From a virus, in the IMG/VR virus record IMGVR_UViG_3300024346_000324, positions 1 through 31,342 of that record: a stretch of DNA of 31,342 nt; one strand, 5' to 3'. The translations under genes were made by a program, and so were the position numbers. Positions 21,837 through 28,640 of this stretch are shown one piece after another (position 1 is the stretch's first letter; every line of letters begins with the position of its first letter). The notes beneath the pieces are model-generated. The model did not search any database. It was not told where the DNA came from and worked only from the letters and a program-made list of their open reading frames with translations.

Positions 21837-22025
21837 CTAGCCCTTTTTCTTTGAGGGACGTACACGCTTGCTTTTGACAGGTTTCGCTTCCCAAGCCTCA
21901 TTTACATCAGGTGTGGAAGGGTCGTCAGCTTTGAGAGTGCCGTCCGTGTTTCGAGCGCGAACCTTGGTAGAGCCAATGCCCCGTGCCGCTAGTTCTTCTT
22001 CAGAGGGGGGTGTAAACCTACTCAT
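21837..22025 (-). CDS. 62-aa hypothetical protein with basic C-terminus
   Basis: SD AGGGG six bases upstream. MSRFTPPSEEELAARGIGST, then a likely disordered acidic/polar middle and KSKRVRPSKKKG at the end. The PPSEEEL(A/V)ARGI(G)S opening recurs, as I recall, in short phage proteins next to capsid genes. Probably an unstructured virion-associated peptide; function unknown. Confidence 0.75.
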   Translation of the reverse strand: MSRFTPPSEEELAARGIGSTKVRARNTDGTLKADDPSTPDVNEAWEAKPVKSKRVRPSKKKG

Positions 22026-22035
22026 AATTTGCCCC

Positions 22036-22260
22036 TTATGCTGCTGCGATTGTAGCGCCTGTGTCGGAACGCTTCCAGTTTGTTCCGTCAGAGAAAGCTA
22101 GAATAGCAGCGCCTGCGGCCCCGTTTGAAACGTATACGAGAGTGCCTGCGCCCGCTGTAGCAGCGGAAGGTGCATTTGCAACTGTGTATGTTGGCACAAT
22201 TATGTCACCGATAAAACCAGCGGTTGATGTCACTGGACCTGAAAATGTAGTAGAAGCCAT
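22036..22260 (-). CDS. 74-aa hypothetical virion protein (FSDGTNWKR motif)
   Basis: SD AAAGGG seven bases upstream; first gene after the terminator that follows the capsid gene. Sequence MASTTFSGPVTSTAGFIGDI, then TYTVANAPSAATAGAGTLVY and VSNGAAGAAILAFSDGTNWK, ending RSDTGATIAAA. The VYVSNGAxGxxxLAFSDGTNWKR end is a motif found at the ends of phage fibre and virion-surface proteins. Its small size suggests a stand-alone surface subunit. Role inferred. Confidence 0.78.
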   Translation of the reverse strand: MASTTFSGPVTSTAGFIGDIIVPTYTVANAPSAATAGAGTLVYVSNGAAGAAILAFSDGTNWKRSDTGATIAAA

Positions 22261-22336
22261 TTTAGTACCCTTTGCATAAGGATTCGCTCTGTAGTCTATG
22301 CAACGTCAGGCGGGTAGATACCTGTCTACAAAGCTA

Positions 22337-22367
22337 ATGTTGTACCCGTTGGCCAAGCATACAACAT
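22337..22367 (-). promoter_or_regulatory. 8-bp inverted repeat downstream of the capsid gene
   Basis: ATGTTGTA and TACAACAT (plus-strand sense) form a perfect 8-bp inverted repeat around a 15-base loop that itself contains TTGGCCAA. It lies downstream of the capsid terminator, in the leader of the 74-aa gene. A second smaller hairpin (GTAGA/TCTAC, 22314-22329) is next to it. It could be an operator, an RNA stability element or a processing site. Apart from these and the terminator, 22261-22436 holds no gene. Confidence 0.55.
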
Positions 22368-22374
22368 GTACTCA

Positions 22375-22405
22375 CAAAAAGAAAGCCCCGCCGAAGCGGA
22401 GCCTT
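22375..22405 (-). terminator. Intrinsic terminator after the major capsid gene
   Basis: On the transcribed strand AAGGCTCCGC, a TTCG tetraloop and GCGGGGCTTT form a 10-bp stem (with two G-T wobbles) followed by CTTTTT. A six-bp helper hairpin (CAAACC/GGTTTG, 22407-22424) lies between it and the capsid stop at 22437. This is the clearest terminator in the window and would lower expression of all genes beyond the capsid gene relative to the capsid. Confidence 0.9.
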
Positions 22406-22436
22406 CCAAACCGAAGTTGGTTTGAGTTCTAAGGGC

Positions 22437-23342
22437 TTACGCGCCTTGTGAACCGTAGATACCCAGTGGGTCGGAAACGCCGAAGCTGTAACGCTCACGC
22501 GCTTTGTAGCGCACGTTGCCAGTGTCGAAGTCGCCGTCCATGCCAGTAGCCATCGCAGAACGTACGAAATGCTTCATACCGTTCGGGATGTCTGTGGTCA
22601 GGAACCAAGCGTCAGCATCGGTTAGGTAGTGATTGACACCGTAACCACCGGGAACAGCGCCGTTTGTGCTGATCGCGTTGATGTCGTTGTCCGCTGTACC
22701 TACACGAAGGTCTGTTTGTAGTAAACGAGTTGCTACGAACTGCAGGGCAGACGGGATGACGAGCTTCTGGGCGCGAGCTGCGATCAAAAGGCCACGTTCG
22801 TCTACGTATGCTGCGATGTCGATAATCGCCTGCTCGAGAGAAGTCTCGTTAAGGTCAGCGCTAACCGCTGGACGGTTAGAGTTTGTACCACCACCAACTG
22901 TGGGGTGTGCGGTGCTGAACAGTGTTACACCGTCACCAGACTGGAAAGTGTCAAAGCCCGTGTTGAGCAATGAAGCAGCTTTAACTTGCTTGGTGTAGGC
23001 CATGGCGCGAGCCAAGGCTTTGGTGTAACGTGAGGACAACGAATCGTACAGGTTATCTTCCATCGCTTCTTCAGTGATGGCGAAACCCATAGCGATTGTC
23101 TCGTGGGTGTAGCGTGCTGTAAACGCTTCTTGTGCATTGTCATATGCAATAGAAGAACCTTCAGCTTTTGTTGGTGCTGCACCGAAACCAGACAGTTTGA
23201 CTTCCTCTTCAAAACTACGTTCTGAAGTCTCTGTCTCATAGATGTCTTCGTGCTCGTTATCGTACTTGCCGTATTCAAGACCAAAAAGGGCGTTGAGGCC
23301 GGGAAGTAGTTCTTTAAGCGCCTGTGCGCGTGAGATAGCCAT
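22437..23342 (-). CDS. Major capsid protein (HK97 fold)
   Basis: 301 aa. A very strong SD (AAGGAGG, eight bases from the ATG) fits the most abundant virion protein. The N-terminal region MAISRAQALKELLPGLNALF, then EYGKYDNEHEDIYETETSER and VKLSGFG, resembles the N-arm and E-loop start of Mu-gpT-like/HK97-type capsid proteins. Further features: THETIAMGFAITEEAMEDNL (spine helix region), the A-domain-like AAYVDERGLLIAARAQKLVI, and the C-terminal RYSFGVSDPLGIYGSQGA ending. No N-terminal delta domain is apparent, agreeing with a separate scaffold gene. Context: decoration and scaffold genes upstream, a strong terminator directly downstream. Confidence 0.9.
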   Translation of the reverse strand: MAISRAQALKELLPGLNALFGLEYGKYDNEHEDIYETETSERSFEEEVKLSGFGAAPTKAEGSSIAYDNAQEAFTARYTHETIAMGFAITEEAMEDNLYDSLSSRYTKALARAMAYTKQVKAASLLNTGFDTFQSGDGVTLFSTAHPTVGGGTNSNRPAVSADLNETSLEQAIIDIAAYVDERGLLIAARAQKLVIPSALQFVATRLLQTDLRVGTADNDINAISTNGAVPGGYGVNHYLTDADAWFLTTDIPNGMKHFVRSAMATGMDGDFDTGNVRYKARERYSFGVSDPLGIYGSQGA

Positions 23343-23355
23343 GTTTTATCCCTCC

Positions 23356-23970
23356 TTACAGGCCAACAGCGTTAGTCATGCTGCTGTAGCCGGGGTTAAG
23401 TTTAACCAAAAGATCAGGGAAAGCATCACCGATTGGAGATGCGGCACCCACGATGCGGAAGGCGGCGGTAGTAGTCACAGTTGTCGCATCGACGGCACTT
23501 GTGGAGTTACCAGTAGCAGTGTTGCCAGTAGATGTAGACTGAGCAGCTGCGAAGAAAGTGTTCGCACCTATATCAGACTGGTCCATAGCGCCGTCTGCTT
23601 GTACTTGGAATAGTACGTTTGGATCGTCCACAACATACGCTCTTATAGCGCCACCATTAGAAGTGCCAGAAGGGTAATATTGTGCGAACGTAGGTTGACC
23701 TTGGTCATTTACGTACTCACAACCCACAAACACACCAAGAGAACCGGTTAAGGTTGTACCTGTTGGTAATGCGTTAGTTGTGCCGTCGGCACCTGTTGCG
23801 GTTGATAGTGCGATGTAACCATCGGCACCAATATGAACGACTTGACCGTAGAAAAGGTTTGTGCCTTCTCCAGCAGGGTCGATCAGGTACTGGGATGTAG
23901 CCCCAGCGTAGGCCATACCGTCGGCACGTTTTACCGGCTTTAGGCCGTAGGGAGCAGCTGTAGTAGCCAT
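23356..23970 (-). CDS. Probable capsid decoration/stabilisation protein, 204 aa
   Basis: SD GGAGG nine bases upstream. 204 aa, begins MATTAAPYGLKPVKRADGMA, then YAGATSQYLIDP, and contains LFYGQVVHIGADGYIAL, GVFVGCEYVNDQGQPTFAQY, RAYVVDDPNVLFQVQADGAM. It is beta-rich with few charges. The opening MATTAAPYGLxPVK is recurrent in proteins encoded just before the capsid gene of marine phages. Position between scaffold and capsid and the fold pattern make a capsid cement protein the best reading; a minor capsid role is the alternative. Confidence 0.8.
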   Translation of the reverse strand: MATTAAPYGLKPVKRADGMAYAGATSQYLIDPAGEGTNLFYGQVVHIGADGYIALSTATGADGTTNALPTGTTLTGSLGVFVGCEYVNDQGQPTFAQYYPSGTSNGGAIRAYVVDDPNVLFQVQADGAMDQSDIGANTFFAAAQSTSTGNTATGNSTSAVDATTVTTTAAFRIVGAASPIGDAFPDLLVKLNPGYSSMTNAVGL

Positions 23971-24032
23971 AATGCTCTTCCTCCAGATTCATTTACTATA
24001 ACAGTAAAGAGCAGCCGCCCCTTACCAGATGA

Positions 24033-24461
24033 TTACCGCGAATTACGCTCGGATCGGAGCATAGGCATCCGCGGGTCAGACTCACGCATGTAGTTTCTAT
24101 CGACAGCTTCAGCCTGATTTTGTGCAGACTCAAGTTGACCATGGATGCGATCGTCTCGTAGCTCGGTCGGGATAGCGCAAAGCAATAACCCACCAACTTC
24201 GATATTGTCCTTAAAGCGGGAATCAATATCTGACATGATGTGTAGCTCAGGATAGTCCTCTGCCTTTACAGGCACATAGCCATCACGAAACCGTCCAGAC
24301 ACGTTTGTCATATCTGCATTACCCAAAGTAGATGTGCGAATCCAACGGAAATCGAGTCCGTCACGCGGTTCGGGGGTAGGCAGCATTGACGAACGCTTCC
24401 AAGGTTTGCGACGTTCACCCACTTCACGGGTTTCAGTTGTTCGTGGTTTACGATCAGCCAT
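24033..24461 (-). CDS. 142-aa head-region hypothetical protein
   Basis: Overlaps the scaffold stop by eight bases; SD AAAGGA is eight bases from the ATG. MADRKPRTTETREVGERRKP, then PWKRSSMLPTPEPRDGLDFR, WIRTSTLGNADMTNVSGRFR and GYVPVKAEDYPELHI. The N-terminus is basic and likely disordered, the rest compact. The DGxxFRWIRxxxxGxxDxxNVxxRxREGWxPV pattern is one I recall from head-cluster proteins of marine phages. It sits between scaffold and decoration genes. Its role in capsid assembly is inferred from position only. Confidence 0.8.
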   Translation of the reverse strand: MADRKPRTTETREVGERRKPWKRSSMLPTPEPRDGLDFRWIRTSTLGNADMTNVSGRFRDGYVPVKAEDYPELHIMSDIDSRFKDNIEVGGLLLCAIPTELRDDRIHGQLESAQNQAEAVDRNYMRESDPRMPMLRSERNSR

Positions 24462-25404
24462 TTTGCATATCCTTTAGCTTTTGCGCCGCATATTCCTTGA
24501 CGGATAATCCGAGGCGCTTGGCGATTGCGGCCTCCGATGAGGAGATGACAACTTTGTTGCGTGGTGCGGCGGTATTTCTACCCCCCGGGGCCACCACGGA
24601 GCCAGCCTTACGTTGTGGTTGTCGAACCTCGGGTTCCACGTCCGCAAAGCGATCTGGATAGCGAGACCTTACAGCCTCGTTTATCTTATCATAGTACACA
24701 TCCGACGTAGAATCAACGCCAGACTCTAATAGTTCTTCATGTACGAGCATAGCATACCGTGTCATGCCCGTATCCTTCTGGAACCAATCGTTCTCAGCAA
24801 CCCATTGTTGGGCTTTAGCATCGGGTTTAGGTACACGCGGTGCCGGTGGGCGTGCTGGGGCAGATTGGTCCTGTACCGCTTGCCTAGCAGGTTTCCAATG
24901 CTCAACACGGTCCGCCTCTAACTGCAGTTTAGACAGTTGCATCTGCGCTTCAAGAACCGCATCGGGATCACCAGCTTCGTAGGCCTCTTTATAAGCCCGT
25001 TTTGCGCTGTTAAGTTCTGAGGCTACTCGTGCCTTAGCTTCGTTAACCAGAACACCCTCACCCTCAGAAAGGTTTTTACGAAGTCGTTCGGCCTCTTTCT
25101 TCTGAGATTCAGCGTAGCTAACAGCGACTTCGCGTTCGCGTTCGGCTTCTTCCTTACGACGACGTTCTTCGTGGAATTCAAACTTCAGTTTTTTGATACG
25201 TTTTTGTACCGATTCACTGTGTTTTTCTAGTTCCTCGTCTTCGGGTATATCGGCTTCAACATCCGTAGCGCGGCGTGGGCGACCTTTATCTTGTTCAGGA
25301 GTATCGTCTTCGATCTCTACTTCAATCTCACCATCGGACATATCAATCTCAACGGCATCTTCGACTACGTCTTCCGCGACGACTTTTTCCAATTCTTCAC
25401 TCAT
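24454..25404 (-). CDS. Scaffolding protein
   Basis: 316 aa, start in ATGA overlap with the GroES gene. Strongly acidic N-terminus (residues 1-60, Glu/Asp-rich), then a long highly charged coiled coil, about 65-180 (KKLKFEFHEERRRKEEAERE, ASELNSAKRAYKEAYEAGDP), a Pro/Ala-rich linker (about 190-205) and a C-terminal region with EAAIAKRLGLSVKEYAAQKL that could contact the capsid. Such composition and the position immediately before the capsid genes are typical of internal scaffolds that guide procapsid assembly and then leave. No protease motif is visible, so expulsion or proteolysis by another factor would be needed. Confidence 0.85.
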   Translation of the reverse strand: MSEELEKVVAEDVVEDAVEIDMSDGEIEVEIEDDTPEQDKGRPRRATDVEADIPEDEELEKHSESVQKRIKKLKFEFHEERRRKEEAEREREVAVSYAESQKKEAERLRKNLSEGEGVLVNEAKARVASELNSAKRAYKEAYEAGDPDAVLEAQMQLSKLQLEADRVEHWKPARQAVQDQSAPARPPAPRVPKPDAKAQQWVAENDWFQKDTGMTRYAMLVHEELLESGVDSTSDVYYDKINEAVRSRYPDRFADVEPEVRQPQRKAGSVVAPGGRNTAAPRNKVVISSSEAAIAKRLGLSVKEYAAQKLKDMQNG

Positions 25405-25769
25405 ACTCTGCTATACCCCCGTGGGTCTTCAACTACAGCTTCGACAGTATCATCGTTGATAATGCGGAACTCTTTGTTATGTAATTTAAAACGCGTTCCT
25501 GAATACGATCGAAAGATGATGAAATCACCTTCCTCGCACCAAGGCCCATTAGGGAATCGCTCTTTGTCAGTATAGGCTTCAGAGCCTACACTTATGACAT
25601 AACCAATAATGGTAGCAGTCTCTTCCATCTTAGTCAGTGAGTCCGGCATATACACGCCGCCCTCTGTCTTCCCTTCAAGTTCTGGTATAGCGATGAGGAT
25701 TTTGTAGCCTTTAGGCTCTGGCAGCTTTGCCAGTAACTGATCGTCATCGACTTTGTCGGTAGCGTACAT
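25401..25769 (-). CDS. Phage GroES-type co-chaperonin (Cpn10)
   Basis: 122 aa, SD AGGAG six bases upstream. Matches the 10-kDa chaperonin pattern across its length: PKGYKILIAIPELEGKTEGG (19-38), mobile-loop-like GGVYMPDSLTKMEETAT with V39-Y40-M41 at the place of the GroEL-binding Ile-Val-Leu of E. coli GroES, then TIIGYVISVGSEAY, WCEEGDFIIFRSYSGTRFKL and NDDTVEAVVE. E. coli GroES has 97 aa; the extra length is an 18-residue N-terminal extension, a longer roof loop (about 63-80) and a short C-terminal tail. It lies between portal and scaffold, overlapping the scaffold start. Like T4 gp31 it should cap host GroEL to fold capsid or other head proteins; the substrate is not shown. Confidence 0.9.
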   Translation of the reverse strand: MYATDKVDDDQLLAKLPEPKGYKILIAIPELEGKTEGGVYMPDSLTKMEETATIIGYVISVGSEAYTDKERFPNGPWCEEGDFIIFRSYSGTRFKLHNKEFRIINDDTVEAVVEDPRGYSRV

Positions 25770-25810
25770 TTTAGTCTCCTGCAGTGATTAAAGGCTCACA
25801 GCGCCCTTTG

Positions 25811-25826
25811 CGTGGATTAGTCCACG
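25811..25826 (-). promoter_or_regulatory. Hairpin upstream of the GroES gene
   Basis: CGTGGA, TTAG, TCCACG (plus-strand sense) is a perfect 6-bp hairpin in the 85-base gap before the co-chaperonin gene, the longest gap inside the head operon apart from those at 28.5 kb and 22.3 kb. No T-tract follows. It could be a leader element setting GroES expression or an RNA-processing site. Confidence 0.4.
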
Positions 25827-25854
25827 TTATGTCGTATATCTACACGTATGTTCA

Positions 25855-26043
25855 CTAAGCATCAACATATCTTTGTTCGATGTCTTTAACGTCGCCACGT
25901 ATAATAGTAAGAGCTTCGTACTTCCCAACGAGCCTCCAGTAAGTTTCTTGGTCCTTTGCGCCGCCTTCGGCGAGGTGTTCCGCTATTGCAGTGCGGCTTT
26001 CGTCAAGCCGTGTTAGCATTGTATGGAAGATACTATCAGCCAT
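25855..26043 (-). CDS. 62-aa hypothetical protein downstream of portal
   Basis: Start overlaps the portal stop by eight bases (ATGGCTGA). MADSIFHTMLTRLDESRTAI, then AEHLAEGGAKDQETYWRLVG and KYEALTIIRGDVKDIEQRYV. All-helical and charged, no cysteine. The phrase SYxxYxxLxGKYxALxxIxxDVKDIEQRYxD is a pattern I recall from small phage proteins next to the portal gene. May contribute to portal assembly; function unknown. Confidence 0.8.
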   Translation of the reverse strand: MADSIFHTMLTRLDESRTAIAEHLAEGGAKDQETYWRLVGKYEALTIIRGDVKDIEQRYVDA

Positions 26044-28465
26044 CTAAGTCTACTCTCTCTGCGACTTCCATAGCCAAACGAACTGCTGACTCTTTCTGGT
26101 CTGTTTCAAGCTCTGCAACCTTGATTGCAATACGCGCCGCCTCTTTTTCTTCCTCGGAGGTAATACGCTCCTGCTGTAATCTAGCGTTCTCTTTCTTGGA
26201 CATAGAGTCAATGTTGACCTTTAGCTTATCCATCTCAATTTTATGCTTCAACTCAGTCTCTTTAATCATCAGCTCACGCTGTTGAATTTGAGTGAGTGGA
26301 TCAGCCTGTTGCGCAGCGGCCTTTTCTGCGGCGGCTTCGGATTGGCCCTTCTGGAACAACTTGTCTGCGGCCTGTGCGGCTAAGCGGGACACCTGAAGTT
26401 CAATATCTTCTGGCAACGGCGCTTCTGGGTCTGGAAGTTCCACGCCGAGCTGTTTCTGTATCTCTACGCGATACTGCAGTGCGACATGCTCTGTGATGTG
26501 GGACATCATCGCGGATTGGATGGCGCTGGCGAACGGTGATTGCCCCACAATCTGCATGATCTTAGGGTCTTGCATCGCCATCATGTGCGTCTGAATATGT
26601 GCCTCGTGGTCCTGATAAGCGAAGGCTTTGACTGGCTCTTGCTTGAGAATGGCCATATTCTCAGTCACTGGGTCAGCAGGTTTAATATCTTCGGGCAGTT
26701 TGATGATGTCTTCAGCATCTTTAATACCCAGAACCTCAAGCATCTGACGGTGTAACTTACCCATGTCATACATTTGCGGAGCTTGTTGAGCCAACTGTAG
26801 TGCAGCTTGATACTGCATAATACGCTGGGCCATTGTAGCTGCGTTAGGATCAGACACCGGAATAACATCCACACGACCGTCAAAATCAGAGATGCGATCT
26901 GCAGGTTCATCCATCTCGTAGGCGTACTCAGCGGGCATATAATCGTGCACAATCCGTGCCAAGATGCGAAGCTCTTGCTTCATTGCTGCGTGTAGGCGGG
27001 CTTGGATGCCCGACATCACCTGCATAGACCGCTCCATAAGCGCCAGAGTCGTCCCTACAGGAGCCTGAGCGTTGATGTCACCCACTTGGATGTCACCTAC
27101 TGCTCCTATACGTCTTCCCTCGTCTACGACGTTCCCTAGCAGGCTGTAGAGTACGCTCGATGGTTCTTTGTAAGGCAGCGGAACAATCGCGTCCTTAATA
27201 GTACCTGCTGGAACGTCCACATCCCGAAACTCGCCGGGCATAATGGGCGTGGTATCTCCGGTGATACGCATGCCTCGGGCTTTGAAGCCCGCTGGGAGAT
27301 TAGACAACGTACCAGCGTCAATAAGTTGGCGCATGATGGAGGTGGCGGACTTAGTAAGGCCACCGAGCGTATGTATAAGCCCTGTGCCGTAGAAGCCCAT
27401 ACCGGGCAAATAGGGATAATGTACGACGTGCATACGCTTCTCGCGCTTACGGTCGTCTTCATACCAATTACGACGGATAGCCAAAACGATGCTAGAGGAC
27501 TTGTCGATTGTCACCACGTATGGGAGAGCAACGCCATCCACATCATCAAAAGGCTCAGGCAAATTCAAGTCTACGTGCATCTCTAAAATGGTGTGCCGTG
27601 GGTCGTCGGAGAAAGTAGGCTCAGAACCTTCTAACTCGTTGTACTTTTCCTCGATGTCGGTGACATCTCTAGTCGCTTCAGGGAGTTCAACATCACGATA
27701 AAACCCATTTACCTGAAGTTTTAGTACTTCTTCAGGTGTCTTCTTCATAACATGTGTAAATCTTGGTGAAGTGCGCAGGTTCGACGCCCCATAGGACACG
27801 ACTAAGTCTTCTGCGGGCACAAACTGGGACACAGGGCGCTCTGAAATAGGGTCAAAGTATATTTTCTTGAACGCAGAGCCTGCCATCGGCAGTTTAAAGA
27901 GCATCTGCTCCATCTCGTCACGATAATCTGGCATTTTCTCAGTGATGAGGTAGTTAAGTTCAGTTTCTACGCGCTGCGCCTGCTCGAACTTCTCAGTCGT
28001 TAGTTTGCCAACGATCTTACTGCGTACCGGCCCTGACGCAGGGAGTAGCTCTCCCATCGCCTGCGCTTGGAATTTAACCACTGCTTCGGTCATCATAGGG
28101 TGGTACACCCCGGAAGCACCGTTCCACGGCTCAGTGCGCTCCTCAACCTTCATACCGAGTAAGTCCATACCCTTGATGTAGGCGTTGGCCCATTCACCAC
28201 GAGAGTCACGGTCAGAGGCAAAATGGTCGATCAGCTCGTTCGCTACACTCTCTAGCTCGGCGTCATCTATATATTCGGCAAGATTAGAGTCATGGGAAAC
28301 CTCTTCGTTCGTTTCGGCATTGTCACCAAATTCAACGACAACGGACCCATCGTCCATAACAACTTCGATCGCCTCGGGTTCTTCAACTATAATGGCGAGA
28401 TCAGGGGCCATGTCATCCCCTTCAAGGAGAATGTCGCTGGGTTCCATAGACTTTTCAACTGCCAT
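26036..28465 (-). CDS. Portal protein
   Basis: The ATG at 28465 is chosen over an in-frame GTG at 28477 because GAGTGAGG lies six bases upstream. 809 aa. An acidic N-terminus (1-60) is followed by the portal core: GASGVYHPMMTEAVVKFQAQ, FKLPMAGSAFKKIYFDPISE (clip/wing region), GFYGTGLIHTLGGLTKSATS, and MERSMQVMSGIQARLHAAMK. The C-terminal 120 residues are a long charged coiled coil (QREL..KETELKHKIEMDKL, EEEKEAARIAIKVAELETDQ) that may form a barrel as in the P22 portal. The length is close to podovirus-type portals of this kind. Gene order terL-portal-scaffold-capsid confirms. Dodecameric ring at the vertex through which DNA is packaged and ejected. Confidence 0.93.
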   Translation of the reverse strand: MAVEKSMEPSDILLEGDDMAPDLAIIVEEPEAIEVVMDDGSVVVEFGDNAETNEEVSHDSNLAEYIDDAELESVANELIDHFASDRDSRGEWANAYIKGMDLLGMKVEERTEPWNGASGVYHPMMTEAVVKFQAQAMGELLPASGPVRSKIVGKLTTEKFEQAQRVETELNYLITEKMPDYRDEMEQMLFKLPMAGSAFKKIYFDPISERPVSQFVPAEDLVVSYGASNLRTSPRFTHVMKKTPEEVLKLQVNGFYRDVELPEATRDVTDIEEKYNELEGSEPTFSDDPRHTILEMHVDLNLPEPFDDVDGVALPYVVTIDKSSSIVLAIRRNWYEDDRKREKRMHVVHYPYLPGMGFYGTGLIHTLGGLTKSATSIMRQLIDAGTLSNLPAGFKARGMRITGDTTPIMPGEFRDVDVPAGTIKDAIVPLPYKEPSSVLYSLLGNVVDEGRRIGAVGDIQVGDINAQAPVGTTLALMERSMQVMSGIQARLHAAMKQELRILARIVHDYMPAEYAYEMDEPADRISDFDGRVDVIPVSDPNAATMAQRIMQYQAALQLAQQAPQMYDMGKLHRQMLEVLGIKDAEDIIKLPEDIKPADPVTENMAILKQEPVKAFAYQDHEAHIQTHMMAMQDPKIMQIVGQSPFASAIQSAMMSHITEHVALQYRVEIQKQLGVELPDPEAPLPEDIELQVSRLAAQAADKLFQKGQSEAAAEKAAAQQADPLTQIQQRELMIKETELKHKIEMDKLKVNIDSMSKKENARLQQERITSEEEKEAARIAIKVAELETDQKESAVRLAMEVAERVDLDG

Positions 28466-28473
28466 AATATGCC

Positions 28474-28626
28474 TCACTCTGCGCGTTTGACGACACTATA
28501 GCAGATATAATGCCAAAATAGAAACCCATCATAGAGTGAGGGCACGACGAACGAGGGAGTGCCGATGCGAAGTGCCCCCACGGACGCTACCAACGTCCTG
28601 TAAACAGTCATACTACACCTGTACAT
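28474..28626 (-). CDS. Possible 50-aa ORF between terminase and portal
   Basis: An ATG at 28626 preceded eight bases upstream by AGGAG opens a 50-codon frame, MYRCSMTVYRTLVASVGALR then IGTPSFVVPSLYDGFLFWHY and ICYSVVKRAE, whose stop lies nine bases before the portal ATG. The SD is convincing. The protein is mildly basic with a hydrophobic C-terminal half (FLFWHYICYSVV). Against it: the DNA includes a long inverted repeat and a promoter-like element, so the region may instead be a structured untranslated leader. Both remain open. Confidence 0.4.
   Translation of the reverse strand: MYRCSMTVYRTLVASVGALRIGTPSFVVPSLYDGFLFWHYICYSVVKRAE
28495..28503 (-). promoter_or_regulatory. Extended -10 promoter candidate for portal operon
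   Basis: On the minus strand TGCTATAGT matches the extended -10 consensus TGnTATAAT at all but one base. There is no good -35 at 17 bases (TTCTAT). It lies 30 bases before the portal ATG in a 160-base gap, a sensible place for a head-operon promoter recognised by host sigma-70. Confidence 0.45.
28536..28581 (-). promoter_or_regulatory. Long inverted repeat in terminase-portal gap
   Basis: GTGAGGGCAC (28536) and GTGCCCCCAC (28572) pair at nine of ten positions around a 26-base loop; a second 5-bp hairpin, GGACG/CGTCC, lies at 28582-28598. No T-run follows on either strand, so this is not an intrinsic terminator. It may be an RNA structure affecting portal expression, or a site recognised during packaging or transcription. 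Confidence 0.5.
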
Positions 28627-28640
28627 GTATGTCACTCCTG

